DNA of 64,000 nucleotides from DASVCS01 sp036381495 (GTDB lineage Bacteria > Gemmatimonadota > Gemmatimonadetes > Longimicrobiales > RSA9), in NCBI GenBank assembly GCA_036381495.1, contig DASVCS010000057.1, forward strand, positions 62,001 to 126,000, written 5' to 3'. The position numbers were made by a program, and so were the translations under genes. Each line of letters opens with the position of its first letter. The first letter of the stretch is position 1. Under the pieces are notes generated by a model. The model was not told the origin of the DNA, did not search any database, and saw only the letters and a list, made by a program, of their open reading frames with translations. This document shows, one piece after another, positions 25,995 to 33,590 of the stretch.

Positions 25995-26708
25995 ATGGGT
26001 GCGATCTATCTCCTCACGCTGCGCCAGCTCACCGGCCGCTGGCGGCTCCTGATCCTGACCGTCCTGGCAGCGCTGCCCGTGATCATCACCGCGCTGGTGG
26101 TACGCTCCCCGGAGGCGCCGAGCGTCAGTGACTTCGAGTCCTTCGTGTTCAGCACCCTGCTCGCGGGCTCGATCTCTCCGCTGGTGGTCCTCGCGATCGC
26201 CGCGGCCGCCTTCGCGAACGAGATCGAGGACCGGACGCTCGCGAACCTCACCCTCTCGCCCCTCCCGCGGTCGCGGATCGTCGTGCCGAAGCTCCTGGCG
26301 GCGATCACCATCGCCGGCCCGCCCGTCGCAATCAGCGCGCTCCTGACCGGCCACCTGGCCTTCCTCGGCGATGTCCGCGCCACCCTCGCCGTCACGGCCT
26401 CGGCACTCGTCGGCGTCGCGCTCTACTCCGCCGCGTTCACCTGGCTCGGCCTCGTGAGCAGCCAGGCCATCGGCATCGGCCTGCTCTACATCGTCCTGTG
26501 GGAAGGATTCTTCTCCGGCTTCGTCGACGGCGTGCGGCTGTTGAGCATCCGCCACTACTCGATCGCGCTGATGCACGGGCTGGACCCGCGCCGCTTCGCG
26601 GGGGGCCACCACCTCGGGTTCGGCGTCACCATCGCGCTCTCCGCGATCGTGTTTTGCGGGTTCGTGTGGCTGTCGGTGCGACGGCTGCGAAGGATGGACG
26701 TGCCGTAG
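25995..26708 (+). CDS. ABC-2 type permease (second of two)
   Basis: 237 residues and six membrane spans. The N-terminus is MGAIYLLTLRQLTGRWRLLIL; the first cytoplasmic loop FANEIEDRTLANLTLSPLPR is the expected ATPase contact. It is the last gene of the five-gene run starting with the Sel1 lipoprotein; spacings of 2, 43, -4 and 4 bases argue for one transcript. Two complete ATPase/permease pairs suggest either a hetero-assembly or two related exporters. The 120 bases after the stop hold no clear terminator before the convergent permease gene. Confidence 0.9.
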   Translation: MGAIYLLTLRQLTGRWRLLILTVLAALPVIITALVVRSPEAPSVSDFESFVFSTLLAGSISPLVVLAIAAAAFANEIEDRTLANLTLSPLPRSRIVVPKLLAAITIAGPPVAISALLTGHLAFLGDVRATLAVTASALVGVALYSAAFTWLGLVSSQAIGIGLLYIVLWEGFFSGFVDGVRLLSIRHYSIALMHGLDPRRFAGGHHLGFGVTIALSAIVFCGFVWLSVRRLRRMDVP

Positions 26709-26828
26709 CTCCGGGTGCGAGCGCGCGGGGGACGGTTGGCGCGCGCCATCGAGGAAAGCCCGACCGCTTCCGGGTCTCGCGCGCGCAGCCGGTGAATGAC
26801 CGCTCCTTCCGGCTCTTTCAGTGGCGCC

Positions 26829-29552
26829 CTACTCCACTCTGAGCGCCTCCATCGGGTCCACGCGCGTTGCGCGGCGGGCGGGGACCCACGCGGCGACGAG
26901 CGCGATGGCGAACAGCAATGCCGCAGCGGCTGCGAGCACGCGCGGGTCGGTGGGCTCGACACCGAAGAGCAGGGCGCCGGCGTGGCGTGTGAGAAAGGCG
27001 GCGGCCGCGATGCCGGCGGCGGCGCCGGCGGCGGCGAGCGCGCCGGCGGGAACGAGCACCAGCCGCAGCACGGCGCCGCTTCTGGCGCCGAGCGCTACGC
27101 GCAACCCCATCTCCGGCGTTCGCCGGACCACGGCATACGATACCAGCCCGTACAGCCCGATGGCGGACAACAGCAGGCCGGTCGATCCGAACGCCGCGAG
27201 CAGCCCGAGGATGACGCGCGTCCGGGCGGTGGCGGCGGCCCGGCGCTCCCCCATCGTCGTCACGGCGTACAGGGGTAGGGTCGGGTCCAGTGTCGCCGCC
27301 TCGCGGCGGACCGCGCCCACGAGCGCGTACGGATCGCCGCGCGTGCCGACGAAGAGCGTGCCGTACGACGATGGTGCCTGGCGCCGCGAGAAGTAGAGGG
27401 CGGGCATGGCCGGCTCCTCGAGAGCGCCGTAGCGCACGTCGCCGACCACGCCCACGACCTCCGCCATCATGTCAGCCGTGAGCGAGTGCGATACCACGAT
27501 GCGGTGGCCGAGCGCGGCACCGCCGAAGAACTTTCGCGCTGCGGCCTCGTTGACGACGGCGACGGGCGGGCCGCCGTCGCGATCCTCCGGCGTGAACGTC
27601 CGGCCCGCGCGCAGCGGGATGCCGAGCGTGCGGAAATAATCGTCCGATACAGCGTAGGCGAGGATGCCGTCCATCTCGCCGTGCTCGGCGGGCGGCCCGT
27701 CGTCGATGCGTCGCACGGCCAGCACCTCGCACCGGCCGGCCAGCGGTGCGCACGGCGCAATGGCCGCACCGTCCACTCCCGGCAGCGCCGAGACACGCTC
27801 GAGCAGCGCCGCCTCGAACGCGCGGTCCTGATCCGGTGCGCGGCCCGGGCCGTGGTCGAAGGACAGCGTGAGCACGGCGTCGTTCGTGAAGCCGACGCCC
27901 AGCGCGGACAGCCGCGCGAAGCTCGCGGCCATGAGACCGGTGCCGGCGAGCAGCGGAAGCGTGAGCGCGAGCTGCGCGGCGACCAGTACGGCGCGCCCCC
28001 TCGCGCCGCGGGTTCGGCCCGCTCCCACCTCCGCCCGTCCACCCGCCCGCAGATCGCGCGTCAGGTCCGGGCGCGAACCCACGCGCGCGGGCAGCAGGCC
28101 GAACAGGAGCCCTGTCAGCAGCGCGAGCCCGATGCCCGCGGCGACGACGGAGCCGTCCACCGCCAGTGCATCCGGGTTCAGGAACTCGAGGTTGCGCGAG
28201 CCGGACGTCTCGAGCGTGGCACTGACGGCGTGCGCGACGAGGCGCTCACCGATCAGGGCGAGCAGCAGGCCGAGCGCGCCGCCGCCCGCCGCGAGCAGCA
28301 GGCTTTCGAGCAGCGACTCGCGCAGCAACCGCCCGCGCGCCGCGCCGAGCGCCGCCCGCACCGCGACGTCCGCGCGCCGCGCAGAAGCGCGCGCGAGCAG
28401 CAGCCCGGCCACGTTCCCGCACGCGATCAGCAGCAGGATCGCCGCACCCGCCGCGACCGCGGACACGGCGAGGCGAGTCAGCGGGTTGACGCGCGCGCGC
28501 AGCATTGGGACCATCGTCACGCCATGCGTACCGTCGCCCGGTGGCAGCGGGTATGCCTCGTCCAGCGCGTGGCCCAGCGTCGCTGCTTCCGCGCGCGCCG
28601 CTTCGAGCGTGGTCCCGGGCCGCAGCCGCCCGAACGCACGGTGCCAGTGCGCCTGTGGTCTCTCCAGCCGCCTCGGCCCCTGGACCGTCGCGATCCCGGC
28701 CATCGGGACCCAAAGGTCGGCCGCGCCGGACACGCCCTCGAACCCGCGCGGCAGCACGCCTACCACCTCGAGCGATGCGCCATCCAGGGTGATCGTGCGG
28801 CCGACCACGCCGGGATCGCCGCCGAACCGCGTCGCCCAGACGTCATGGCTCAACAACGCAACCGCGCCCGGCGCCGGCGGCTCCTCTCCGGCGGCGAAAG
28901 TACGCCCCAGCAACGGCCGCACGCCCAGCAGTTCGAAATACGACGGCGACACATACTCGACGCCGATGCGCGCGGCGTCGCCCGCGCCGGTCAGCGTCGC
29001 CGTCGCACGCCAGTACGCTGCCATCGACTCGAGCGCACCGAGCCGCTCGCGCACCAACTCGAACTTCGGGTACGACCACGCCATCGTGTCCGCCGGCGCG
29101 CCGCCGGCCCCGCGCATCAGCAGGTCCACCACCACCAGCCGCTCCCGCGCCGGGTATGGCGGCTCCGCCAGCAGCGCCGCTTTCAGCGCGCTGAAGATCG
29201 CCGTGTTCGCGCCGATCGTCAGGCCCAGCACGAGAACGACGACCGCCGCGAAGCCCGGGGTCCGCCGCAGGCGCCGCAACGCGTGACGCACGTCATCACC
29301 CAGTAGCGCCACGGCGTCTTTCAGCCGCCGCGAACGTTCCCACCGACGATTCAGGGCGGTGAGCTCGCGCCGCACCCGCTCCACGTCCCCGAATGCACGG
29401 CGCGCCTCGCGTTCGGCATCCTTCCGCGAAAGCCCCGCTTCCATCAGCTCGTCCACGCGCTCCTCGAGGTGGTGCGCGATCTCACGCTCTACCGCATCGG
29501 CCGGCACGCGCCCGCCTCGCAACAGCCGGCGCAGTCCAGGGATCCTGTCCAT
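26829..29552 (-). CDS. ADOP-type (MacB/FtsX) permease with N-terminal prefix domain
   Basis: 907 residues; the ATG at 29552 has AGGAGGGG upstream. Residues 1-~75 form the permease-prefix domain found in ADOP proteins (EREIAHHLEERVDELMEAGLS). A first membrane helix lies in GFAAVVVLVLGLTIGANTAIFS. A MacB-type periplasmic domain follows, then an FtsX core near 370-480 (LLLIACGNVAGLLLARASAR), a second periplasmic part, and a last FtsX core ending in VPARRATRVDPMEALRVE. No ATPase is encoded beside it, which is usual for this orphan family. It lies downstream of a PadR gene (7 bp gap), a pairing typical of these permeases. Confidence 0.92.
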   Translation of the reverse strand: MDRIPGLRRLLRGGRVPADAVEREIAHHLEERVDELMEAGLSRKDAEREARRAFGDVERVRRELTALNRRWERSRRLKDAVALLGDDVRHALRRLRRTPGFAAVVVLVLGLTIGANTAIFSALKAALLAEPPYPARERLVVVDLLMRGAGGAPADTMAWSYPKFELVRERLGALESMAAYWRATATLTGAGDAARIGVEYVSPSYFELLGVRPLLGRTFAAGEEPPAPGAVALLSHDVWATRFGGDPGVVGRTITLDGASLEVVGVLPRGFEGVSGAADLWVPMAGIATVQGPRRLERPQAHWHRAFGRLRPGTTLEAARAEAATLGHALDEAYPLPPGDGTHGVTMVPMLRARVNPLTRLAVSAVAAGAAILLLIACGNVAGLLLARASARRADVAVRAALGAARGRLLRESLLESLLLAAGGGALGLLLALIGERLVAHAVSATLETSGSRNLEFLNPDALAVDGSVVAAGIGLALLTGLLFGLLPARVGSRPDLTRDLRAGGRAEVGAGRTRGARGRAVLVAAQLALTLPLLAGTGLMAASFARLSALGVGFTNDAVLTLSFDHGPGRAPDQDRAFEAALLERVSALPGVDGAAIAPCAPLAGRCEVLAVRRIDDGPPAEHGEMDGILAYAVSDDYFRTLGIPLRAGRTFTPEDRDGGPPVAVVNEAAARKFFGGAALGHRIVVSHSLTADMMAEVVGVVGDVRYGALEEPAMPALYFSRRQAPSSYGTLFVGTRGDPYALVGAVRREAATLDPTLPLYAVTTMGERRAAATARTRVILGLLAAFGSTGLLLSAIGLYGLVSYAVVRRTPEMGLRVALGARSGAVLRLVLVPAGALAAAGAAAGIAAAAFLTRHAGALLFGVEPTDPRVLAAAAALLFAIALVAAWVPARRATRVDPMEALRVE

Positions 29553-29559
29553 GCGTGCC

Positions 29560-29901
29560 TCACCCCTCCTGCGCGGCCAGCGAGATCTTCTCCCACGCGC
29601 GCACGTAGCGCGTCCACCGCTCTTCCTCCCGCGCCAGTTCGCTAAGGCCCTTGCGCGTCAGCGTGTAGTACTTCGCGCGGCGACCCTTTTCCGATACCGC
29701 CCACTCACCCGCGATCCAGCCTCGCCGCTCCATGCGATGCAGCGCCGGGTACAGCGCGCCCTCTTCGACGAGCAACGCGCCATCCGTCGCCTCGCGCAGC
29801 CAGCGCAGGATCTGGAACCCGTGCATCGCCTCGCCGCGGCTCAGCGTCTTGAGCACGAGCAGTTCGAGTGTTCCGTGGAGTACATCGACGGTCCGGGTCA
29901 T
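29560..29901 (-). CDS. PadR-family transcriptional repressor
   Basis: 113 residues. The ATG at 29901 follows AAGGAG; the longer frame upstream runs through the operator and is rejected. PadR winged-helix features are TLELLVLKTLSRGEAMHGF, the wing WAVSEKGRRAKYYTLTRKG and the C-terminal dimer helix with EEERWTRYVRAWEK. It is likely the local regulator of the ADOP permease gene 7 bases downstream. A perfect palindrome at 29916-29934, just before its start, is the probable site of autoregulation. Confidence 0.92.
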   Translation of the reverse strand: MTRTVDVLHGTLELLVLKTLSRGEAMHGFQILRWLREATDGALLVEEGALYPALHRMERRGWIAGEWAVSEKGRRAKYYTLTRKGLSELAREEERWTRYVRAWEKISLAAQEG

Positions 29902-29915
29902 CGCCTCGGCTCCTT

Positions 29916-29934
29916 GACCTAAAGGGTTTAGGTC
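29916..29934. promoter_or_regulatory. Probable PadR operator (perfect inverted repeat)
   Basis: GACCTAAA-GGG-TTTAGGTC is a perfect 8+8 palindrome with a three-base centre, 15 bases from the PadR start codon and next to its ribosome binding site. Its size and placement fit PadR autorepression. The stop codon of the small gene at 29928-30176 lies inside it. Confidence 0.7.
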
Positions 29935-30176
29935 ATGATGCGCGGGCGGCGAGGCCGTGTCAAGGGGGCGGCACCATGCAGCCCGCCGCGCCCGGCACGC
30001 GTGAGGATGCCCTTCGAGACCAGCGCTGCGTGCGCCGCGGCGAGCGCGCGTCCGTACGCTTCCCAATCGCTCGGGCCGCTCGGGTCACTCAGGTCATTCA
30101 GGTCATTCAGGTCATTCAGGTCATTCGGGTCGCTGTCGCCCTGACCGCTCCGGTCACTCCGGTCGCTCCAGCCCAT
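29928..30176 (-). CDS. Small acidic protein with DLN repeats, unknown
   Basis: 82 residues. The ATG at 30176 is preceded by a strong GAGAGGAGG site, the main reason to accept it. The N-terminal third is Asp/Ser-rich, and a 9-base tandem repeat encodes successive DLN triplets; the middle WEAYGRALAAAHAALVSKGIL should be a helix. The last ~20 residues are Arg/Pro-rich and run into the PadR operator, which may mean a truncated or drifting end. It would be co-transcribed with padR, 26 bases downstream. No family is recognised; it could still be non-coding. Confidence 0.4.
   Translation of the reverse strand: MGWSDRSDRSGQGDSDPNDLNDLNDLNDLSDPSGPSDWEAYGRALAAAHAALVSKGILTRAGRGGLHGAAPLTRPRRPRIMT
30082..30126 (+). 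repeat. Tandem 9-base repeat (AGGTCATTC)
   Basis: Four exact AGGTCATTC units (30091-30126) are preceded by one variant GGGTCACTC. There are no spacers, so it is not CRISPR. It lies inside the small minus-strand gene, where it encodes DLN triplets, and shares the AGGTCAT core with one half of the PadR palindrome about 150 bases away. Confidence 0.85.
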
Positions 30177-30323
30177 CGTGTCGCCTCCTCTCGCGTCCGC
30201 CCATCGTGGGCCGGAGTCGACGGCCGTGCCATCCCATTGTGCCGTCCCCAGCGCGGAACTAGCTTCCGCCCGCGGCCCCTGAATCCCGACCGCTCATACC
30301 TGATTGCCGACCCCCGATACCCG

Positions 30324-31169
30324 ATGATCATTCACCTCATCGACGGCACCTACGAGCTGTTCCGCCACTTCTACGGCCTGCGCCGGTTCAGCAAAGGCGC
30401 GGACCCGCCGCTCGGCGCCGTGCGCGGCGTGCTGCGCACGGTGCTCGAGATGCTCGAGTCCGGGGCGACGCACATCGGCGTCGCGACGGACCACGTGGTC
30501 GAGTCCTTCCGCAACGAACTGTGGCCCGGCTACAAGACGGGCGACGGTATCGAGCCCGCGCTCGAGGCGCAGTTCCACCCGCTCGAGGATGCGCTCGTCG
30601 CGCTGGGCGTCGCCGTGTGGCCGATGGTCGAACTCGAAGCCGACGACGGCCTCGCCTCCGCCGCACGCATCGCCGCTGCCAACGAGCGCGTGCAGCAGGT
30701 CCGCATCTGGACGCCCGACAAGGACCTCGCGCAGTGCGTGCGGGGCGGGCGCGTGGTGCAGGTCGACCGTCGGAGCGGACAGGTCCGCGATGCGGCGGGC
30801 GTGCGCGAGAAGTTCGGCGTCGAGCCCGAGCTGATCCCCGACTGGCTCGCGCTCGTCGGCGACGCGGCGGACGGCTTCCCCGGCATCAAGGGCATTGGCG
30901 CGAAGGGCGCTGCGCGGCTGCTGAACCTGCACGGCCCCATCGAGGACTTTCCGGACGACGTGCTCGGGGAGCGGCGAGAGCAGGCGCTGCTGTTCAAGCG
31001 GCTCGCCACGCTGCGGACGGATGCGGAGCTGTTCGAGGCGGTGGACGCGTTGCGGTGGCGGGGGCCGACGGCTGGGTTCGCGGCGTGGGCGGAGCGGGTG
31101 GGGGAGGGGCGGCTGGTGGAGCGGGCGCGCGCGGCAGCGGCCGCCGGCAAGATCGCCGCCGGCGGTTGA
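30324..31169 (+). CDS. 5'-3' exonuclease / FEN-like protein
   Basis: 281 residues starting MIIHLIDGTYELFRHFYGL, with the metal-binding Asp of LIDG. Other family landmarks are VATDHVVESFRNELWPGYKTG, the acidic pair in VELEADDGLASAARIA, WTPDKDLAQCV, and the helix-hairpin-helix GFPGIKGIGAKGAARLL. This corresponds to the 5'-3' exonuclease domain of DNA polymerase I as a stand-alone protein. The last 40 residues are Ala/Arg-rich. No polymerase gene is near; the likely role is in DNA repair or flap removal. Confidence 0.88.
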   Translation: MIIHLIDGTYELFRHFYGLRRFSKGADPPLGAVRGVLRTVLEMLESGATHIGVATDHVVESFRNELWPGYKTGDGIEPALEAQFHPLEDALVALGVAVWPMVELEADDGLASAARIAAANERVQQVRIWTPDKDLAQCVRGGRVVQVDRRSGQVRDAAGVREKFGVEPELIPDWLALVGDAADGFPGIKGIGAKGAARLLNLHGPIEDFPDDVLGERREQALLFKRLATLRTDAELFEAVDALRWRGPTAGFAAWAERVGEGRLVERARAAAAAGKIAAGG

Positions 31170-31271
31170 CGACGCCACGACTGCGGAGGGGTGGACGTGC
31201 GATCGCTTCGGCCGCCGCGTCGGTCGCCTGGCCGGCTGACCGCCCACCGGTTGTGCGCGCCGCAAGGACAC

Positions 31272-31293
31272 TATCCTTACCAGAATAAGGATA
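31272..31293. promoter_or_regulatory. Palindrome upstream of the toxin-antitoxin pair
   Basis: TATCCTTA-CCAGAA-TAAGGATA is a perfect 8+8 inverted repeat, AT-rich in a GC-rich setting, 92 bases before the antitoxin start. AbrB-type antitoxins commonly repress their own operon through such sites. Confidence 0.65.
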
Positions 31294-31385
31294 CATGCAG
31301 GGCCGCGGATGCCGACATCGTCGATCGGGAATGACACCGACGCGCGATCGGCGCGAACGGAAGCCGTGGAAAGGGCGGTGAGCAG

Positions 31386-31679
31386 ATGAGCAAAGTCACG
31401 AGTAAGCTTCAGGTGACGATCCCGAAGCGGCTCGCGGAGGAATACGGCATCAAGCCAGGCGACGAGATCGAATGGATCGCGGCGGGTGAGTCGATCCGAA
31501 TCGTGCCTGCGGAGCGGCGGCCGGGGCCGCTCGGGGTCGACGTCCGGCTCGATCTGTTCGATCGCGCGACGGAGCGGCAGCGTGAGCGTGAACGTGCGGC
31601 CGGGGCGGCCCGTGAGCGGCCTGTCGACGGCCGCGGCTGGACGCGAGCGGAGCTGTACGATCGTGGCCGCGCTGGTTGA
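31386..31679 (+). CDS. AbrB/MazE-type antitoxin
   Basis: 97 residues. The N-terminal SpoVT-AbrB swapped-hairpin domain reads SKVTSKLQVTIPKRLAEEYG then IKPGDEIEWIAAGESIRIV. The C-terminal half is Arg/Glu-rich and ends GWTRAELYDRG, the part expected to wrap the toxin. It overlaps the PIN toxin gene by 17 bases, a classic antitoxin-first arrangement. A palindrome upstream is the likely autoregulatory site. Confidence 0.9.
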   Translation: MSKVTSKLQVTIPKRLAEEYGIKPGDEIEWIAAGESIRIVPAERRPGPLGVDVRLDLFDRATERQRERERAAGAARERPVDGRGWTRAELYDRGRAG

Positions 31680-32094
31680 CACGAACATCTTGGTCCACCG
31701 GTACGACCCCCGGTTTCCGGACAAGCAGGCCATCGCGACGGAGGTCCTGGGGCGGGGGATCGCGGAGCATTCGATGGGTCTGCCGCATCAGGCCGTTGTC
31801 GAGTTCATGGCGGCGGTCACGAGGCCGCTGGCCGGAACGGGGCCTTTGCTGGAGCACGCGGACGCACTGCGGGAGGCGGAGGATCTCCTGGTCGCGTTCC
31901 CGATCGTATACCCCAGCAGCGATGTGGTGCGCACGGCGTTGCGAGGAGCGGCGGCGTACCGGATCGACTGGTTCGACGCGCACCTCCGGGCCCATGCGGA
32001 GGTCTACGGTTTCGGCGAGCGCCTCCCGGAGGACTTCCAGCACGACCGGCTGTACGGCACGGTTCGGGTGATCAATCCATTCCTGGACGGGTGA
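31663..32094 (+). CDS. PIN-domain toxin (VapC-like)
   Basis: 143 residues from a GTG at 31663 inside the antitoxin gene; a GGAG lies about 10 bases upstream. Acidic PIN residues are present: Asp in AALVDTNILVHRYD, Glu in AVVEFMAAV, Asp in DWFDAHLRAHAE. In this family they bind metal for RNA cleavage, usually of tRNA or rRNA. It forms a toxin-antitoxin module with the preceding AbrB-type gene. Confidence 0.9.
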   Translation: MAALVDTNILVHRYDPRFPDKQAIATEVLGRGIAEHSMGLPHQAVVEFMAAVTRPLAGTGPLLEHADALREAEDLLVAFPIVYPSSDVVRTALRGAAAYRIDWFDAHLRAHAEVYGFGERLPEDFQHDRLYGTVRVINPFLDG

Positions 32095-32313
32095 GCGCGG
32101 TCGCAGGAGCGGGAGGCCGGGAGGCGTCGGCATGGTCTGGCCCGCGCCCGAGACCGTTTCGCGGACCTCCGCCGTCCCGTATCTTTCCCGCCTCACGATC
32201 CACGATCGAGGAGCGCGGCCGGTGATCGGCCAGCGGCGTTCGCTTCCGCACGGCCGCGACGCGGCGCCTCCGATGCCGGCGTCCGCTCCCCCGAACCAAC
32301 CCCGGAGGCCACA

Positions 32314-32679
32314 TTGCGTACCCACGTCGCCGTGCTCGGCTGGCTCCAGATCCTGCTGGGCGTGCTGGACCTTCTCATGGCGCTGGCCATCTTCGGCATC
32401 ATCGCCGGCTTCGGGCTGGTGGCAGGGCTCTCCGGCGAGCCGAGTGTGCCGATCATCACCGGCGTGCTCGGCACCGTGATCGGCTTCCTCGTCGTGCTGA
32501 CAGGCCTGCCCAACCTGGTGGCGGGGTTCGGGCTGCTCGCCCACAAGAACTGGGCACGTATCCTCGCGCTGATCCTCGCCGTGTTCAACGTGCTCAAGTT
32601 TCCGTGGGGGACCGCGCTCGCCGTCTACACCTTCTGGGTGCTGCTGCACCGCGAGACGAAGCGGCTGTTCGGGCGGTGA
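32314..32679 (+). CDS. Small integral membrane protein, unknown
   Basis: 121 residues beginning at a TTG six bases after GGAGG (32304-32308). Three to four hydrophobic helices are clear: LGWLQILLGVLDLLMALAIF, IITGVLGTVIGFLVVLTGLP, then WARILALILAVFNVLKFPWG and a final YTFWVLLHRE. The C-terminus is basic. Small multi-helix proteins like this are common and mostly uncharacterised. It stands between the toxin-antitoxin pair and the decayed permease. Confidence 0.7.
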   Translation: MRTHVAVLGWLQILLGVLDLLMALAIFGIIAGFGLVAGLSGEPSVPIITGVLGTVIGFLVVLTGLPNLVAGFGLLAHKNWARILALILAVFNVLKFPWGTALAVYTFWVLLHRETKRLFGR

Positions 32680-32741
32680 CCAGCCGCCCCGCATCGGGCG
32701 CGGGGCGCGGTCGCCGAATCGACGGCGACCCGGACTCTTCG

Positions 32742-33468
32742 GCGATCCAGGCGATGGTGGGCGAGCTGGGCGGCTTGCTCGGGGAGGCGGGGTGAGCGCG
32801 CGGGGAGGGGCCCCGCGGAGCGGGCGGCGGAGGGCTCCGTGAGTGCGCCGCGCTGGGCGCTCGCGCTGCCGCGGCGTGTGGCGCCGCCCGGACGGGTGGA
32901 GGACCTGCCCGGCGACCTGGAAGTACCCGGGGCTGACGATCGTGGGCGGGCTGGCGATGGCGTTCGCGATCGCGGTCGGAGCCGCCACGTTCGAGCTCGC
33001 GACCCAGTACCTGCACCCGACACTCCCGCCGGAGCTGACCGCGCTCGGCCGGCGCGCGGCCGCCGAGTTCCCCGAGACGAACCAGCATCTGCGTCCCGAG
33101 ATCCTGCCGTACGCGCAGTCGATTTCGGATGTATCAGGGGAGGAGTCCGCGTGGGCAGCGCTTCGGTCACCGTGGACTACTTCGACATCCTGCGCACCCC
33201 GATCCTTTCGGGCCGCGCATTCCACTCCGGCGACCTCGCAGCCGACGCGCGGGTCGTGATCGTCAACCAGTCCTTCGTGGACCGGGTCCTCGGCGGCCGC
33301 AACCCCATCGGCCGGCGCGTCAGTCCACAGGGCGAGGCGCCGGGCCCGTGGTACCGGATCGTCGGCGTCGTGGAGGATCTGGGCGTGGTCGACGGGGACG
33401 TGGAGGAAGACTCGGGCCTCTACCACCCCGTGGCGCCGCGGCGGGGCACCGCCCGTCCCGCCGCGTGA
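32742..33468 (+). pseudogene. Decayed ADOP permease (with possible PadR tail)
   Basis: Three blocks match the intact permease at 36655-39375. From about 32927, KYPGLTIVGGLAMAFAIAVG matches its first membrane helix. At ~33035, ELTALGRRAAAEFPETNQHL matches its residues near 307. From ~33150 in a different frame, VTVDYFDILRTPILSGRAF through NPIGRRV to GLYHPVAP matches its residues ~620-722. About 180 and 275 residues are missing between blocks, as is the C-terminal ~180, and a frameshift separates blocks two and three. A short piece at 32742-32795 (IQAMVGELGGLLGEAG) resembles the end of the PadR at 36306. The locus looks like an eroded padR-permease pair. Confidence 0.88.
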
Positions 33469-33590
33469 AACGCGCGCATCCCACCCGTACGTACGTACGG
33501 CTTTCGGTCGGCGCGCGCCGGTCGGCCGTCGCCGAGCGCCCGAATCCCACGTAGCCGCATACGACGACCCACTGAAACGGGAGGTGGCCG

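Noticed and set aside
30082..30126. Tandem repeat as a CRISPR array
   Set aside because: The units are nine bases and contiguous with no spacers, and there are no cas genes.
33485..33500. Small ACGTACGTACG run as a regulatory site
   Set aside because: Too short and simple to separate from chance, and no partner site was found.
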